From Labia minor (lineage: Eukaryota; Arthropoda; Insecta; Dermaptera; Spongiphoridae): a DNA stretch of 64,000 bases. Below, piece by piece: positions 1 through 12,036 of this stretch; the first letter of the stretch is position 1; each line of letters opens with the position of its first letter. The translations under genes were made by a program, and so were the position numbers. The notes under the pieces are model-generated. The model made no database searches. It saw only the letters and a program-made list of their open reading frames with translations, and was not told the DNA's origin. The stretch covers positions 41,505,787 to 41,569,786 of the forward strand of contig OY720346.1 in NCBI GenBank assembly GCA_963082975.1, read 5' to 3'.

Positions 1-1480
1 CAGACCGAATCGTCAACAATTGATTTTTTCAACAAATCTTAAAGATAACCTTAAGGGAAGTAATGTTCTTAATTAGTATTTTATATTTTTATATTCATAT
101 TTATCAAGAATTTAACAACTACATTATAAAATAGACTTAATATAGATATAAATCATTTCAATTTAAACACCTTATTTTTAAAAGTATCTTTTTTATCAAC
201 GGTGTTATCTATAGGTGCCCCTAAAAATTGTTTTTCCTATAGATGACAGCAATGTCAGCTATAAGTAGGTTTTTAAAAAAATTGTCTATTATATTAATAG
301 CTGTAAAGAGGAGATAATTTTATATAATTCCACCAAGTTGCATGTCTGAATTGATATAGGAACCTAAAGGTGACGCTGTGTTTCTCATTGTCAGAAAATT
401 TTTTTCTGTTCCAGAACTTCATACACTATATTTTTGAAATTTTTTTTAAATTACTCTGTTCTCAATGTATAATTAAAAATGCATAATTAAAAAAAGATTT
501 GTTTAAAATCAATTTTTTATTTTATTATAATAATCAGCTAAAAATAAAATCAATCCCAATAAATATATCTAATGTATCATTATATGAAACCTGATTTTTT
601 TATTTTAACTAAAGTTAAATCAGCAACAAGGTGTTGGAAAGATGTTTTACTTTGTAAATAAATAAGTTGAAGATAAAGAGAGCAAGCGAAGTGAAAAAAG
701 TAGATGTCATCTTTGGGTTCCATAATTGTCATCATTAGGTTCCACCAAAATTTTTGGTGTCATCTATAGGTTCCATTTGATTACTTTGAAAAAAAATTAT
801 ATTTCCTATTAAACTCATATAAAAGTTTAAAATATTTATCCTGGTGATAAAAGGTAAGATAAGCTTTATAATAACCAAAAGATTTTTTTTGTGAGACGTC
901 TAGTTTCGGTTTTATAAAAGAAAATAGCGACAAGAGCGCTTAAAATGTCATCTATTGGTGCCATTACCTTACTTATCTAAGAATGTTATTAGTATATTTA
1001 TAAATTTATCAAACATACCAAACTAGAATTCATAAAACATAACATAGATTATATGACATGAATAAAAAAACATGATTTGCACATATTACAGAAACATAAA
1101 ATAATTCTTTTCTTTTTTTTTATATTTCTTTAGTTATTATTTTTTTATTTTTGAAATTCAATAAATCCTAACTTTTTTTTATTTTCTAGTTTCCATAAGA
1201 AGCAAGTTTTCTTTAAATTAATAAACCAATCATTAAATTTTGTTATTTTTTTTCTAACAATTCACTCTTATCAAACTGTTAATGATAAATGTAAAAGAAA
1301 AATATTTATTATTTATTATAGTATGAAGGTGGAGGTGGAGTGGGGGGGGGGGTTCGGAGGAGGTAAGAGAAAAGGTAGTGTTCATTGATGGAACAAATCT
1401 GGTCGTCATGCATATTAATTTCAAAATGTGTTGTTCATAAGTTAGGAAATTAATTTTAATGGGTTAAGTGATTCCCTCTT
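1..1480. other. AT-rich spacer with scattered short motif
   Basis: No gene is recognised. The stretch is AT-rich with many stop codons in every frame. Between about 200 and 965 a degenerate unit resembling TGTCATCTATAGGTTCC recurs in both orientations (listed as its own feature). A G-rich run (ten or more G) sits near 1343, next to a GGAGGTGGAG-type purine stretch. Confidence 0.6.
202..964. repeat. Scattered degenerate ~18-bp motif, about eight copies
   Basis: Seen directly: close variants of TGTCATCTATAGGTTCC occur at about 202-220, 252-270, 704-722, 727-744, 757-777 and 945-964, with reverse-complement variants at 236-250 and 354-376. Spacing is irregular, from a few bases to about 330. 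One pair is separated by the palindrome ACCAAAATTTTTGGT. The motif does not recur obviously elsewhere in the window. It could be the core of a degraded element, a satellite remnant, or a cluster of binding sites. No function is assigned. Confidence 0.45.
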
Positions 1481-1486
1481 CTTCAG

Positions 1487-1720
1487 TTGGGGTGGAGGGT
1501 GATGAGTGAGTGGCCTGTTGGGCCAGTAGAATGGGTGAAAATGACCGCAACCGGGCGAGAGGGATGTCTTCTTCAGTTGTTGCCGCTGTCAGTACATTCC
1601 ATCCAAACAGTCGTTGAGGAGGCAGCGGAAGGTGGTCGTCTGGAGGTGGCAACTGCCAACGACATTCGTCCATTAGGCCTGCTTAGCGATTCAGCAATAT
1701 ATAGGAAAAGCAGCGGTAAA
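1487..1720 (+). other. GC-richer island, possible exon or regulatory sequence
   Basis: This block is clearly more GC-rich than its surroundings. It is open on the plus strand as part of a 137-codon frame (1487-1900). The second half of that frame is C/T low-complexity (PPHHHPP-like), so only the first ~75 codons could be meaningful. They match no family I recognise. A TATA-like ATATATAGG lies at about 1697. An exon, a promoter-proximal island or an old transposon fragment all remain possible. Confidence 0.25.
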
Positions 1721-2064
1721 TTAAGTTTCCCTCCTTCCCTCCCCCTCCCTCCTCACCACCACCCACCCTTCCACCTTCTCCCTTTGCCTAATTGCAAGTT
1801 AGTTCATCCATTAAGGATAGAATACAATTCGCTCATTGAAATAGAACAGCGCAGCCCATCCGCTTCTTTTAAACATGCCTTCCTTTATACATTCATTTAA
1901 ATGAAAAATCAACCCCACCCTACCACTTAATTCATTCATTAGATAATATATTAACTGTAAATTATCTGAATCCAATGATTTAAATAAAGTAATAGTAACA
2001 TTTCAAAATACTTTGTTTTTTTTTTAATTTCAAATTTTCATAAATTCTTTTTTCCATTCAATTT

Positions 2065-2065
<1 letters not shown>

Positions 2066-2096
<31 letters not shown>
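2066..2096. repeat. (AT)n microsatellite
   Basis: A run of alternating A and T. Similar short (AT)n tracts occur near 3640, 6376, 12490, 48247, 54487, 57172, 57242, 61820 and 62087. Confidence 0.9.
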
Positions 2097-2098
<2 letters not shown>

Positions 2099-2099
2099 T

Positions 2100-2470
2100 T
2101 ACAGATTCAGATTCTGGAACCCCAGTAGAATTCATGAAGTCATGAATTCTATAAGCTCATCACAAAACGGATTATAAAAGAAATCGCTTCATGCTCTTAG
2201 TCAGTTCTTAGCAAACTCACCGGAGGCTCTACCGGTTTGACCAGGGATCCTTTAAATCACCTCAAACCAGCTCACTTAGGGATTCTTTGAATTACCTGCA
2301 ATTACTATCATTTACACATATTATCATATAGTTACATTAATTTCATATAAAATATTTGTGTTATTTCCAAAACGAAGAGTTCTTCAAAGTCTTTCGCAGA
2401 GGTTACCTATATTTATTACCACCGATCCTCGTCCCACGATCAGCTGCTTAACAATGCTAACTAGCACAAT
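2100..2470. repeat. Unclassified moderate-GC block, possible old retroelement fragment
   Basis: This non-coding segment of mixed composition stands out from the AT-rich flanks. It has a palindromic core (CATGAAGTCATG) near 2133 and a near-palindromic ACCGGAGGCTCTACCGGT at 2219-2236. It directly follows an (AT)n tract. No LTR ends, target duplications or coding frames could be fixed. I can only say that it looks unlike the local background. Confidence 0.25.
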
Positions 2471-2725
2471 TTTATATTTGTATAATAAATCCAAATAATA
2501 AAATAAAAAAGAGAAATATTTTTTTTAAAATCAGTTTCATTGACTTTGTAACTTTAACTGGCTCAGTAAGTAGGACAACTGACTACGATCAAATGGCGCA
2601 GTTGCTTTTTTGAAAACGGAGAGGTTTTGGCAATTTTGAAACTTTACTATATTATATATATTAATTGATCATCAGGTTATAAATCGATTTTATCCAACCT
2701 TTCAATTTTTTTAAATATATAATAA

Positions 2726-2990
2726 CGGAGGCAGATTAGCCTAGAGTGAAGCGTGGCAATTTTCTACACAAGAAGTCGGCGTTCGATTTCACCTAAGAAC
2801 AAATTTTTCTAATAAATTCAATCTAATATCAGCTGCCTCCGGCTCCAGGAACTTCATGGTTCTATACATGCGGAAGGCAACGGAAAACCACCGCATTAAC
2901 ATTCCCAAGAAAAATCATCATGGCTGAGCAGCTCCTAAGGTTATCCTAGTTGTGATGATAGCAAAACTCCGAAAGGGAGACACCTTTAAA
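2726..2990 (+). mobile_element. tRNA-derived SINE
   Basis: The 5' head has the layout of a pol III promoter. An A-box-like block (GATTAGCCTAGAGTG) lies around 2733-2747 and a B-box-like GTTCGATTTC at 2781-2790. An unrelated body follows, containing GGAAGGCAACGGAAAACC at 2873-2890, then an A-rich 3' tail (AAAAAAAATACAATAAATAA). Head, body and tail in this order are typical of tRNA-derived SINEs. No clear flanking duplication was found, so it is probably old. Functional copies elsewhere would need a LINE partner in trans. Confidence 0.7.
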
Positions 2991-3629
2991 AAAAATACAA
3001 TAAATAAATTTTAGATTAAATTCTTCTGGGAGTCCATTAATACATACTTTTGATCATTTAATTCGATATATGTATTTATTTTTCATTAATTCATTAATTA
3101 TTTAAAATCTAATATGATTATTCTTATGAGGGTTTCAATTGAATAGTCTCTCATTATTATAAATATATATATCCTACTTTTTAGTTTGTTAATAAATTTC
3201 TCAGAGATGATTAAATTTATTTAAAATATAATAATATATAAATATATTAACTTTTGGTGATCTTTATAGAACCCTTTTTAAGCCATATTCACTTTCAAAC
3301 ATTACAAAAAAAAACTCATCTTTAGTTTGTATTTTTTTTTTCTTAAAATGTTGAATTTAAATCTCATTCTAAAATTCATTAATTCCGTTCTTATTCCAAT
3401 TATAATTTTATTAGTGAGTCGTTTTTAGATAAGCATGTAATTCTAAGAATAAATCCACTGGCAAATGCGAAAGCTAATTTCCCATTGTATTTTTAAGCTT
3501 ACAATTTAACTTTTCATTCGAGTTTAATATATGTAACCACGTCATTTGAAAACCTCGTCTAGTTTTAAACTTGTTCATTTTGAAATGTGTTCAACAAAAG
3601 CCATGGATACACACCCACTACCCCCACCC

Positions 3630-3661
<32 letters not shown>

Positions 3662-4400
3662 GAAGTGGGGTGTTGGAATGCATATTTAAATGAGCTTAAG
3701 CTGAACAAAAATACTCAACAGTGGTCGCCCTCTGTCTCATTTATGCACGGGACGGTTGGTCACTACCCTAGGATTAGCCCCCTTTTTCCTTCTTTCCCCC
3801 TCCTCGTTTGTTTTCTCAAATCCCATCAGATAAGTCCAATGGCTCATTAAACCAGTCGTCTCTTTTTTCTCTTAAAAAAATAAATAATTTAAAAAGATAT
3901 GAAAGACTAAAGAACAGTGAAATTATCATTTTAAATGAGATCAAGTAGATGATAAGAAAAAAGAAGTAATATTAAATATTTTTAATAGTATTTAAATTAA
4001 AATAATTAATAGCAATTATATTTTTTTTTCTAATTAAACTATATTCTAATATTTTTTCAAAATCATTCAAGTAGTTATTAAAAAAACATTCATATTTTAT
4101 TCATTGAAGAATCAACTTTTCTAGTAGTAGACATTCGTTTTGGTGATAGATTTTTTTTATTTTTACTATTAATATTATTGGATTAGAACTAATTTAAAAT
4201 CATTCAAGAGATAAATTTACTTTTAATTGAATTTCAAAATTTATTAAATGTGTGATGTTGAAATAAAGAAGAACCATCAACCAACCACAGAGTCTAAAGT
4301 CAATAAACTCATCATAAAACGATAAATAATAATATTTTTGTCGAGTTTCATCAAGTTTATAAATGTTAGTATTAAATATAACTATCTTATATTATATATT
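2991..4400. other. AT-rich spacer
   Basis: No gene seen. The stretch contains a compound (CT)n(TA)n microsatellite at about 3628-3661. The short plus-strand frame across it includes that microsatellite and is not considered coding. Confidence 0.6.
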
Positions 4401-4404
4401 TAAA

Positions 4405-4475
4405 CTAGCTGCTCCGAGCGCCTTCGGCGCTCTTTACACCTAGACGGGGACTCCGCCCCCTGTACCCCCGAGTGA
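4405..4475 (-). mobile_element. Helitron-type 3' terminus
   Basis: Read on the minus strand, the sequence ends in CTAG followed by T. The CTAG is at 4405-4408. A strong palindrome, GAGCGCCTTCGGCGCTC (4416-4432), lies 7 bases inside it. A second GC-rich stem around 4446-4460 has one mismatch compared with the copy at 35.6 kb. A subterminal hairpin, a CTRR end and insertion before a T are the textbook features of a Helitron 3' end. The same terminus occurs at 23205-23233 and 35586-35641. On the right it continues into a shared segment and then a LINE RT tail. Confidence 0.75.
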
Positions 4476-4842
4476 TACATAGTATTTGGTTGAAAGTGTG
4501 TATGTAAAAGGTTTTCATCCATTTTGTTTCAATCAGTATAAGTAGATAAGACATTTATTTGTTTTCTTGTAAAATATATTTTAATTTAATCAGTAAATTA
4601 ATTATATATTATTATTGTATGTGTTATATTTACCTAACTCTGTGTCTCTACAGTTTTCGAAAGTTCTTAGCCGCAGCATCCACATTTCTCTAAGCGTCCC
4701 TATCGTGAGCTACAACCAAATCCTACCCTTTTTTTCAAAATTTTTTCAATTTAGTTCTAATAAAAAAGGTATACCGTTTGTCCCGGTTTGGTGTTTTCAA
4801 AATATGGTCACCCTAGTCATCGATAAAAATACACCAAAATAA
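4476..4842 (-). mobile_element. Shared spacer plus degraded LINE RT C-terminal tail
   Basis: About 150 bp of AT-rich sequence next to the Helitron-type end is similar to 35650-35820 at the other chimeric locus. From about 4640 the sequence is antisense to the same LINE reverse-transcriptase C-terminus seen at 35.8-36.6 kb: the minus strand reads a NVDAAAKNFRKL-like segment and then stops. Only the last ~55 codons remain recognisable. The plus-strand open frame here is a shadow. Confidence 0.6.
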
Positions 4843-7398
4843 TTTACAATGACAAATGGATGTGTGATTTTAGGAGAATTCAATTCGATTGACACGCCTT
4901 CTCTTGCTTATTCTGCTTATCGAAGTTTCCATAATCTCGAAGGATTCGAGAAGAATTTATATTGAGGTTACAATTGGGTTACAATAATTTTATTTGTATT
5001 AATGAATAATTTTATTTATTTTACTGAATAATTTTCTTTATATTAATGCATAACCCTGTATTATACAGAAAAGGGGGAAAATTCTCAAACCAAAATTATT
5101 ATTCAAGGGTATCCAAATTAAAATATGTAAAACGATTATTTTGCTCAACCTTGGTTAGAAAACAAAATTCTAGTATCTCTTTTTTATTTATAATGTTTCT
5201 TTTTATCATTTCTATTATATTTAATTTCACAATTGTGAAATTATTTAATTTTTAATTTTTTAGGCCTATTATTGCTTTATGCATTCAAATTATTAAAAAA
5301 AAATAATTTTCCTACTATTTTAATAATTTTGATAGGGTTTTTTTTCGCCCTTCCCCCATCTCCTCCCGTTTTATACATCACTGCAATATAATAATTTTTA
5401 AAATATTATTATATTTTTTTATTAAACCAATGTATTATTTAAAATAATAATAAATTATCTTTTAAAAAATAATAATGAATTTAATATGAAAACTGTAATA
5501 TTTTTATTTCAAAGTTATAATATATAATAATAAAATAAAATAAAATAACATATAGGTATATTTATTTTAAATTAATAACAATTACAGAATAAAATTTGGC
5601 ATTACTCTGCTTGGGTTCTTTCTATTAAATTTTCATCGTTAATGACTAACAACTTTTGTAAACTTTACCTCGAATAAAGGGATAAGGGTAAGAAGAAAGA
5701 GAGGGGGATAAGATACGAGATGGAGAAGAGGAATGAAAAGAGATGGAGAGAAAACTGATTAAGTGATTACGGATCCGTACCTCGAATGCTTTCGGACTCT
5801 TTTGCCCTCGTCATTCATTGTTCCAAGTTTAATGGTCAAATTCAAATGTCGTTTTACCTCCTGACAAGAGATTGCAATTCTCTTCCTGACTCCTCCATAG
5901 AAACGTCCAATTTCGATTCTAATTCTTCCTTCCGCTTCAACTCGAAATTCAACTTGACACTAGTTTTCCAAATCACTAAACACCCTCCACCATTTATATT
6001 ATAGAAAATTTAATATCCAACGAAATCTTATTATTTTCCATATATAGAGATTATATTATATAGATTGCTTTATATAATTTGTTATAAGTTAATTTTCTCT
6101 CTCTCTTATCAATTTATCTTTTTCACACGCACCACAATATATGAATCAAGATTTGTTTTTCAATTCATCTATTAAATAAATAAAGTATATTTTGACATAC
6201 TTTTTCTTGGTCAATAAAAATTCTTTAAATCATACCAGATTAAAATTAAACCGCTTGAACAAATAAACAGGATCTAAAAAATAAATAAAATAAATTTTTC
6301 AACTGGATTAAAAGTAAAATATTGAGAAAAAAAACATAATTGTCAACATAGCTCATATATCTTTATTCATTATTGATATATATATATATATATGTATATA
6401 TAAATATATGTGGTTTTTATTTGTATGAATAAATTAATTTGTTATTTTTAATTTAAATATTCCCATCTGATGAATAATCATAAATAATTAAAGTTAAAAA
6501 TAAATGCCTTAAAAAAGTCAATACATACGTACATCCAAAATATGTTAAATATTATTAATTGGTTATCTGCATTTCTTGACTAATATTTCTTTATTATTAT
6601 AATTATCTGAAAAGATCTAACAAAATTTAATTGAAACATTGATAAAAAAAAAATTAACAACTATTAACTATTTTTTATTGAAAATAATTTAATGGAGATT
6701 GCATTAAATAATAATGAAACAAAAATGAATTTTTAAAATTGCATATTGTAATTATAATTTATTAATGAGAAACAGTTTTGTGAATGTGTGAGTAAAAAGT
6801 TAATGAGGTTATATCGTTGTAACTTTATTTATGTATTTAAACGAACTTTTCATCCCACCATGATAAATAGTTTTGTAATATTTCCATGATAAAATATGCT
6901 AAGAATTGTTCATAACTTTGTGAAAATTTTCTCATCATTTTATTTTCTAATTCTATTTACAAGTCATTTACATTTTTAAGTGATTCAAAGTAAATTATAA
7001 ATGTTGATCAAAATGAACCGTTTATTAGATATTGGTTTTCATTAAAAGGTAAAATGTAAAGGGAGAGATTAGATAAAGAGAGTAGAGGAGGGGTTGAGTG
7101 CCCCCATCCACTACCCAATCCCTACCCCACTTCCCACCGATTTCATCCATCCATTTCTCCAAAGTTTTAATGGATAAATAGCAAAATAATTATAATGGAT
7201 TAAATTATCTTAGAAGGGAGAAAATACAAGGTGAAATAAGGTTGTCAGGCTTATTTTTACATTATCTTCTTTATTTTCAAAATAAATATTTTTTAATAAG
7301 TTAAAATTTAATAATTTATAAATAACATTTTCTTTAGACACACACAGTTATAGTAAGAATTATAATCATATTTATTAAAATGTTAGGTATCAATTAAA
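4843..7398. other. AT-rich spacer
   Basis: No gene is recognised. A purine-rich block lies at about 5680-5755. It is followed by a moderately GC-rich stretch (5765-6000) that is open on the plus strand for 72 codons without family resemblance. An (AT)n tract lies at about 6376-6392. The rest is long A/T runs. Confidence 0.5.
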
Positions 7399-8019
7399 TA
7401 AGTTGACCTGTGGCCAGGTCCGAACCGACCGACGGTTTGAAATAAATTAATTTCCAGCTACAGAAACAATTTCAAATAATTTTAATATATCTATTAATGT
7501 AATAAAAAACAGATATGGATAGAACATAAATATTTTTAATTTTATTTTATTTATAATATATATGTAAGACCAGGCTGTGACGTCATGAATGGCTGGATGA
7601 CGTCATATAATTTTAAATTAAGAAAAAACTAATAAAGATGATTTTTCTCGAGGATAAAATCAATACAAAGTGCATGATTCGTGATGATATATAAAAAAAT
7701 CTCCTCATGTGAAACTTGGTGTGAAAATAACCCTTCCCTTCCTATCGTCGATAGCTAATACTACCACTTCCGGTTTCCAGATTTGCACCAAAAGTTGATC
7801 AATTCATCCCACTGATGCATTAAGTAAATATACCAAATTTCATCAAAATCCGTTGAGCCGTTCAAGGTGTACACATCTATACGGACGGACGGACGGACGG
7901 ACAGACATTATGCTCTTTTTCTGTTAAGAAAATGCATCATTCGTGGAGATGTAAAAATCTCCACATGTGAAATTTGGTGTGAAAACAATACCTCCCTTAC
8001 TATCGTCGGTCGGTAAAAA
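7399..8019 (+). mobile_element. Family-1 DINE/Helentron-like element, copy A
   Basis: This is an essentially complete member of a non-coding family with nine copies in the window. The order of parts is: 5' end TAAGTTGACC with hairpin GACCTGTGGCCAGGTC; a conserved ACCGACCGACGG block; a TGACGTCAT-rich palindromic segment; TACCACTTCCGG; TTGATCAATTCATCC; a block close to AAATTTCATCAAAATCCG; a (GGAC)n microsatellite; and the 3' end GGTCGGTAAAAA. No transposase is present. A microsatellite core, a terminal stem-loop and A/T-rich junctions recall DINE-1/Helentron elements, but that classification is an inference. Confidence 0.75.
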
Positions 8020-8108
8020 ACATGTAAAAATTAATACCTCTACAAATCGCTTTAAATAAAATTATAATTTATAATGAAATGAAATGAAGTAAAGGGAGTG
8101 CATTACTG

Positions 8109-8399
8109 ATGGTGAAGGAATGTTATCCTTCTCCACCTAATCTAACTTTGCTCTCCGCAGCCTGTGTGAAGATTAACGGAACCCAACTAATGAGGGGATT
8201 GAGATTAAGTGACTCATGTACACATATATTGATTTGTTGGACGAATGGAATTCAATGTATAGATACGCGACCAACAACACCTCACAATATTACCACCAAA
8301 CACTTTATTGTTTCTAATCATAAAATCAATTTCAATCTATTTTTAAGACTTTATTTGCCTCTCTTATTTATAGGTATATTAATTATAAATCCAATATAA
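8109..8399 (+). other. Open stretch of unknown nature
   Basis: A 96-codon plus-strand frame with an initiating ATG, just downstream of a family-1 element. The C-terminal third is hydrophobic because of AT-rich codons. It has no family motif, no obvious splice context and no partner genes. A chance frame is more likely than a gene. Confidence 0.12.
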
Positions 8400-8449
8400 T
8401 TATTTATTTAAATATTTATAATAATGATGTTAGTGGGCTCAAAAGTCTT

Positions 8450-8657
8450 TTAACACACTATGAGCGGGGCGGGTATTTGTACCCGTTGCAGGGACTGCCA
8501 CTTATAAGCGGGGCGGGTATTTATACCCGTTGCCACTTATATGAGGGATATATATTAGTTATCGTTTAAAATTAGTAATTTTAAGTGACACAAGGGAAAA
8601 TATATATTATATAAGTGGCAACGGGTATAAATACCCGCCCCGCTCATAGTGTGTTAA
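8450..8657. mobile_element. piggyBac-like MITE with TTAA ends
   Basis: A 200-bp element (8454-8653) lies between TTAA at 8450-8453 and TTAA at 8654-8657. Its terminal inverted repeats are 36 bp with one mismatch, beginning CACACTATGAGCGGGGCGGG. Each repeat contains the palindrome GGGTATTTATACCC or a one-base variant. A third, internal direct copy of the GCGGGGCGGGTATTTATACC part lies near 8503-8522, so one arm has been duplicated. A TTAA target duplication is diagnostic of the piggyBac superfamily. No coding capacity remains. Confidence 0.8.
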
Positions 8658-8659
8658 TA

Positions 8660-10583
8660 AGTTGATAATATTATATAAAAAAATAAAATAAAATAAAATA
8701 CCAATTATATTTATATAATACCCACCTAAGATTTAATCTTTTATTTCATTGTTTTTTTGTTCGTTTTTTTTTTTTTTGGTTCCGAATTTTTTTTCTTTCT
8801 TTTTCTTAAGAATTTCACTTACTATTTTCTTTTACGTTCCCTTTTTGTTTTCGGTCTTATATAAATTTTCCAAAGCGTTGCTCATGAATTGTGCATTCTA
8901 TGTTAGACTATGCCGATGTGTTAGACGTTTGTTTTCTCTCCCTCTTCTTTCTTGCATGTGAGAGAATCTAAAAAAAATACACCCAAGTGAGAGCCTAACC
9001 CTTGATTTCGAAACCATTGGATCTTTTTTCATTTTATCACACGTCGAAACACAGACAAACATGGACAACAACAAAATATGATTTCTTCGAGTGAAGAGAT
9101 CGTGGCTGAGGATTTTCAAGAATAGCTATTTCTATATATTATTAATATCCTTTTAGATATACTATATGTATATACTATATACTTATATAAAATATAAGAA
9201 ATGGAATATAAAATAGTTAATCTATATGGAAAGAAAGGAGAGCCCTGGAAAGGACAAATATCTATTTTTTGAATACTAACTCAGTTACGTGCTGGATATC
9301 AAACAATAAAGATTTTATGATAGTTTCCCTGGGAGTTATTTTGTTGGGCCCCACTGGGTGATATTTTTCAGACAATTGAACTTCAATGTGTAATTTTATA
9401 CTTTTGAACATTGCTTATTTATAGATAGAATACAGACTGAAAGAGAGTGAGTCACTCTATAGCCAATGGATAAAGCAAAAAAAAAGAACACAATAAAAAG
9501 GGATCGTAATAGATTTTATATTATTAGCCAGAGAGAGAAATATTTTTTAAATCAAAATAAAGATAATAAAAATAATGTTAAATAAAGCATTTGTATTTTC
9601 TTTCTTTTAATAATTAAAAAAATGTAAGTTTCCAATTATATAATATAATAAATTGTAATTTGGTAATTTAATGATAAAATAATAATATAATTATGCCATT
9701 GAATTTTAATATAAACTAAGAAATTCAATCAAAAAGAATGATAATAATAGGTAATGTAAATAGCACTTTAGACATGTTATATATTTAAATATGATATAAA
9801 TAAAGAATAGATACGTATAATTAGACAAATGATTAAATATTTGTTAAGTTGTAGAATAATTTAAAAGAATCTATTCTTGGCTAAATATTTTATTTTATTG
9901 ATTAATTTTAATAAAATTTTAAATTAATTTTTAAATTACCTTCAGATAGCATTGATAACATGCAGATAATACAAGTATGTAGGTATTTATATATTCTTTG
10001 ATTAATGTAATTTCAGTATTTGTATTTTTATAAAAAAAATCTCTTTTTGAATAGTTTTCTTTTTTTTAAATAAATAAATCATAGACAATAAGTTGTAATG
10101 TTAATTAATATAAAATGAAAATAATTACAAAAAATACAAATAAAATAGATATTTATTTTCTTTTTTTGACATATTTTAATAAAAATTGATTATTAAATAA
10201 ATTTTATCTTCCAGTGTGTTGCCATGATAATCAAAAACTATGTGGTACACCTTTTCTCTATAGTCCTTACAATAAATGAATTGAAATAGTGAATATTAGG
10301 AGACTACTTCTTATATTTTGAATCTTATGTCCTGTTCATCCATGAATAGCTTTAAAGCTATATATCAATAATAAATCCCTTGATCATCCAAACCCCTCAC
10401 CTGTCGTACGGTCTAAATCCCAACCAAAAGCAAAACTCTACTGAGAGAATAATTTATCATAAAACTTAATCGATGAGTAATTGTTTTATAAAAGTTTAAG
10501 TGTTTCGATTATCTAATTTAGTTTAAAATAGTTTCTTCTTGTTTTAGGTAAACTACTCAAATATCAAAGATATAAGAATTTCA
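8660..10583. other. AT-rich spacer
   Basis: No gene seen. The stretch contains T-rich runs near 8750-8800 and many A/T homopolymers. Short frames on both strands at 8749-9119 overlap and read only AT-biased sequence, so they are treated as spurious. Confidence 0.55.
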
Positions 10584-11236
10584 ATTTTTACCGACCGACG
10601 ATAGTAAGGGAGGTATTGTTTTCACACCAAATTTCACATGTGGATATTTTTACATATCTCCACGAATCATGCATTTTCTAAACAGAAAAAAGTATTTTTA
10701 GCATGATGTCTGTCCGTCCGTCTGTCCGTCCGTCTGTCCGTCTGTCCGTCCGTATAGATGTGTACAGCCTGAATGGCTCAACCGATTTTGATGAAATTTG
10801 GTATATTTACTTAATGCATCAGTGGGATGAATTGATCAACTTTTGGTGCAATTCTGGAAACCGGAAGTGGTAGTATTAGCGATCGACGATAGGAAGGAAA
10901 GGGTTATTTTCACACCAAAGGAGATTTTTTTATATATCACCACGAATCATGCACTTTGTATTGGTTTTATCCTCGAGAAAAATCATATTTATTAGTTTTT
11001 TCTTGATTTAAAATTATATGACGTCATCCAGCCATTCATGACGTCACAGCCTGGTCTTGCATATATATTATAAATAAAATAAAATTAAAACTGTTTATAT
11101 TTATTATTTATGTATGCCTATCTGTTTTTTATTACATTAATAGATATATTAAAATTATTTGAAATTGTTTCTGTAGCTGGAAATTAATTTATTTCAAACC
11201 GTCGGTCGGTTCGGACCTGGCCACAGGTCAACTTAT
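10584..11236 (-). mobile_element. Family-1 element, copy B
   Basis: Complete minus-orientation member. It begins TTTTTACCGACCGACG and ends CAGGTCAACTTA, with the (GTCC/GTCT)n core at about 10709-10752. A short deletion removes part of the ACTTGGTGTGAAA-type segment near 10917. It lies 174 bp from copy C in the same orientation, as if by tandem insertion or segmental duplication. Confidence 0.75.
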
Positions 11237-11409
11237 TTATTTATATAAAAGTTTTTAATTTAATTTAATTAGAAAATAGATTTTTCTCAACTTAAAATCC
11301 TATACCTAAATTATTTATTATAATACTATTATTATATGATATATTTATTATATGTTGGTATAATTAGTATTTTTTTAAATATTTTTTATTTTAATATCAT
11401 CTTAATGAC

Positions 11410-12036
11410 TTTTTTACCGACCGACGATAGTAAGGGAGGTATTGTTTTCACACCAAATTTCACATGTGGAGATTTTTACATATCTCCACGAATCATGCAT
11501 TTTCTAAACAGAAAAAAGTATTTTTAGCATGATGTCTGTCCGTCTGTCCGTCCGTATAGATTTGTACAGCCTGAACGGCTCAACGGATTTTGATGAAATT
11601 TGGTATATTTACTTAATGCATCCGTAGGATGAATTGATCAACTTTTGGTGCAAATCTGGAAACCGGAAGTGGTAGTATTAGCTATCGACGATAGGAAGGG
11701 AAGGGTTATTTTCACACCAAGTTTCACATGAGGAGATTTTTTTAATATCATCACGAATCATGCACTTTGTATTGATTTTATCCTTGAGAAAAATCATCTT
11801 TATTAGTTTTTTCTTAATTTAAAATTATATGACGTCATCCAGCCATTCATGACGTCACAGCCTGGTCTTACATATATATTATAAATAAAATAAAATTAAA
11901 AATATTTATGTTATATCCATATCTGTTTTTTATTACATTAATAGATATATTAAAATTATTTGAAATTGTTTCAGTAGCTGAAAATTAATTTACTTCAAAC
12001 AGTCTCTCGGTTCGGACCTGTTCACAGATCAACTTA
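11410..12036 (-). mobile_element. Family-1 element, copy C
   Basis: Complete minus-orientation member with TTTTTACCGACCGACG at one end and AACTTA at the other. The microsatellite core is shorter than in copy B (only a few GTCC/GTCT units near 11536). The terminal hairpin is degraded by substitutions (GACCTGTTCACAGATC instead of GACCTGGCCACAGGTC). A 63-codon plus-strand frame crossing its left boundary is not a gene. Confidence 0.75.

Noticed and set aside
1487-1900. 137-codon plus-strand frame as a gene
   Set aside because: The second half translates C/T low-complexity DNA, there is no recognisable domain, and no splice or transcript support is visible. Kept only as a possible island.
4615-4842. 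75-codon plus-strand frame
   Set aside because: It is antisense to a LINE tail shared with 25.7 and 35.9 kb.
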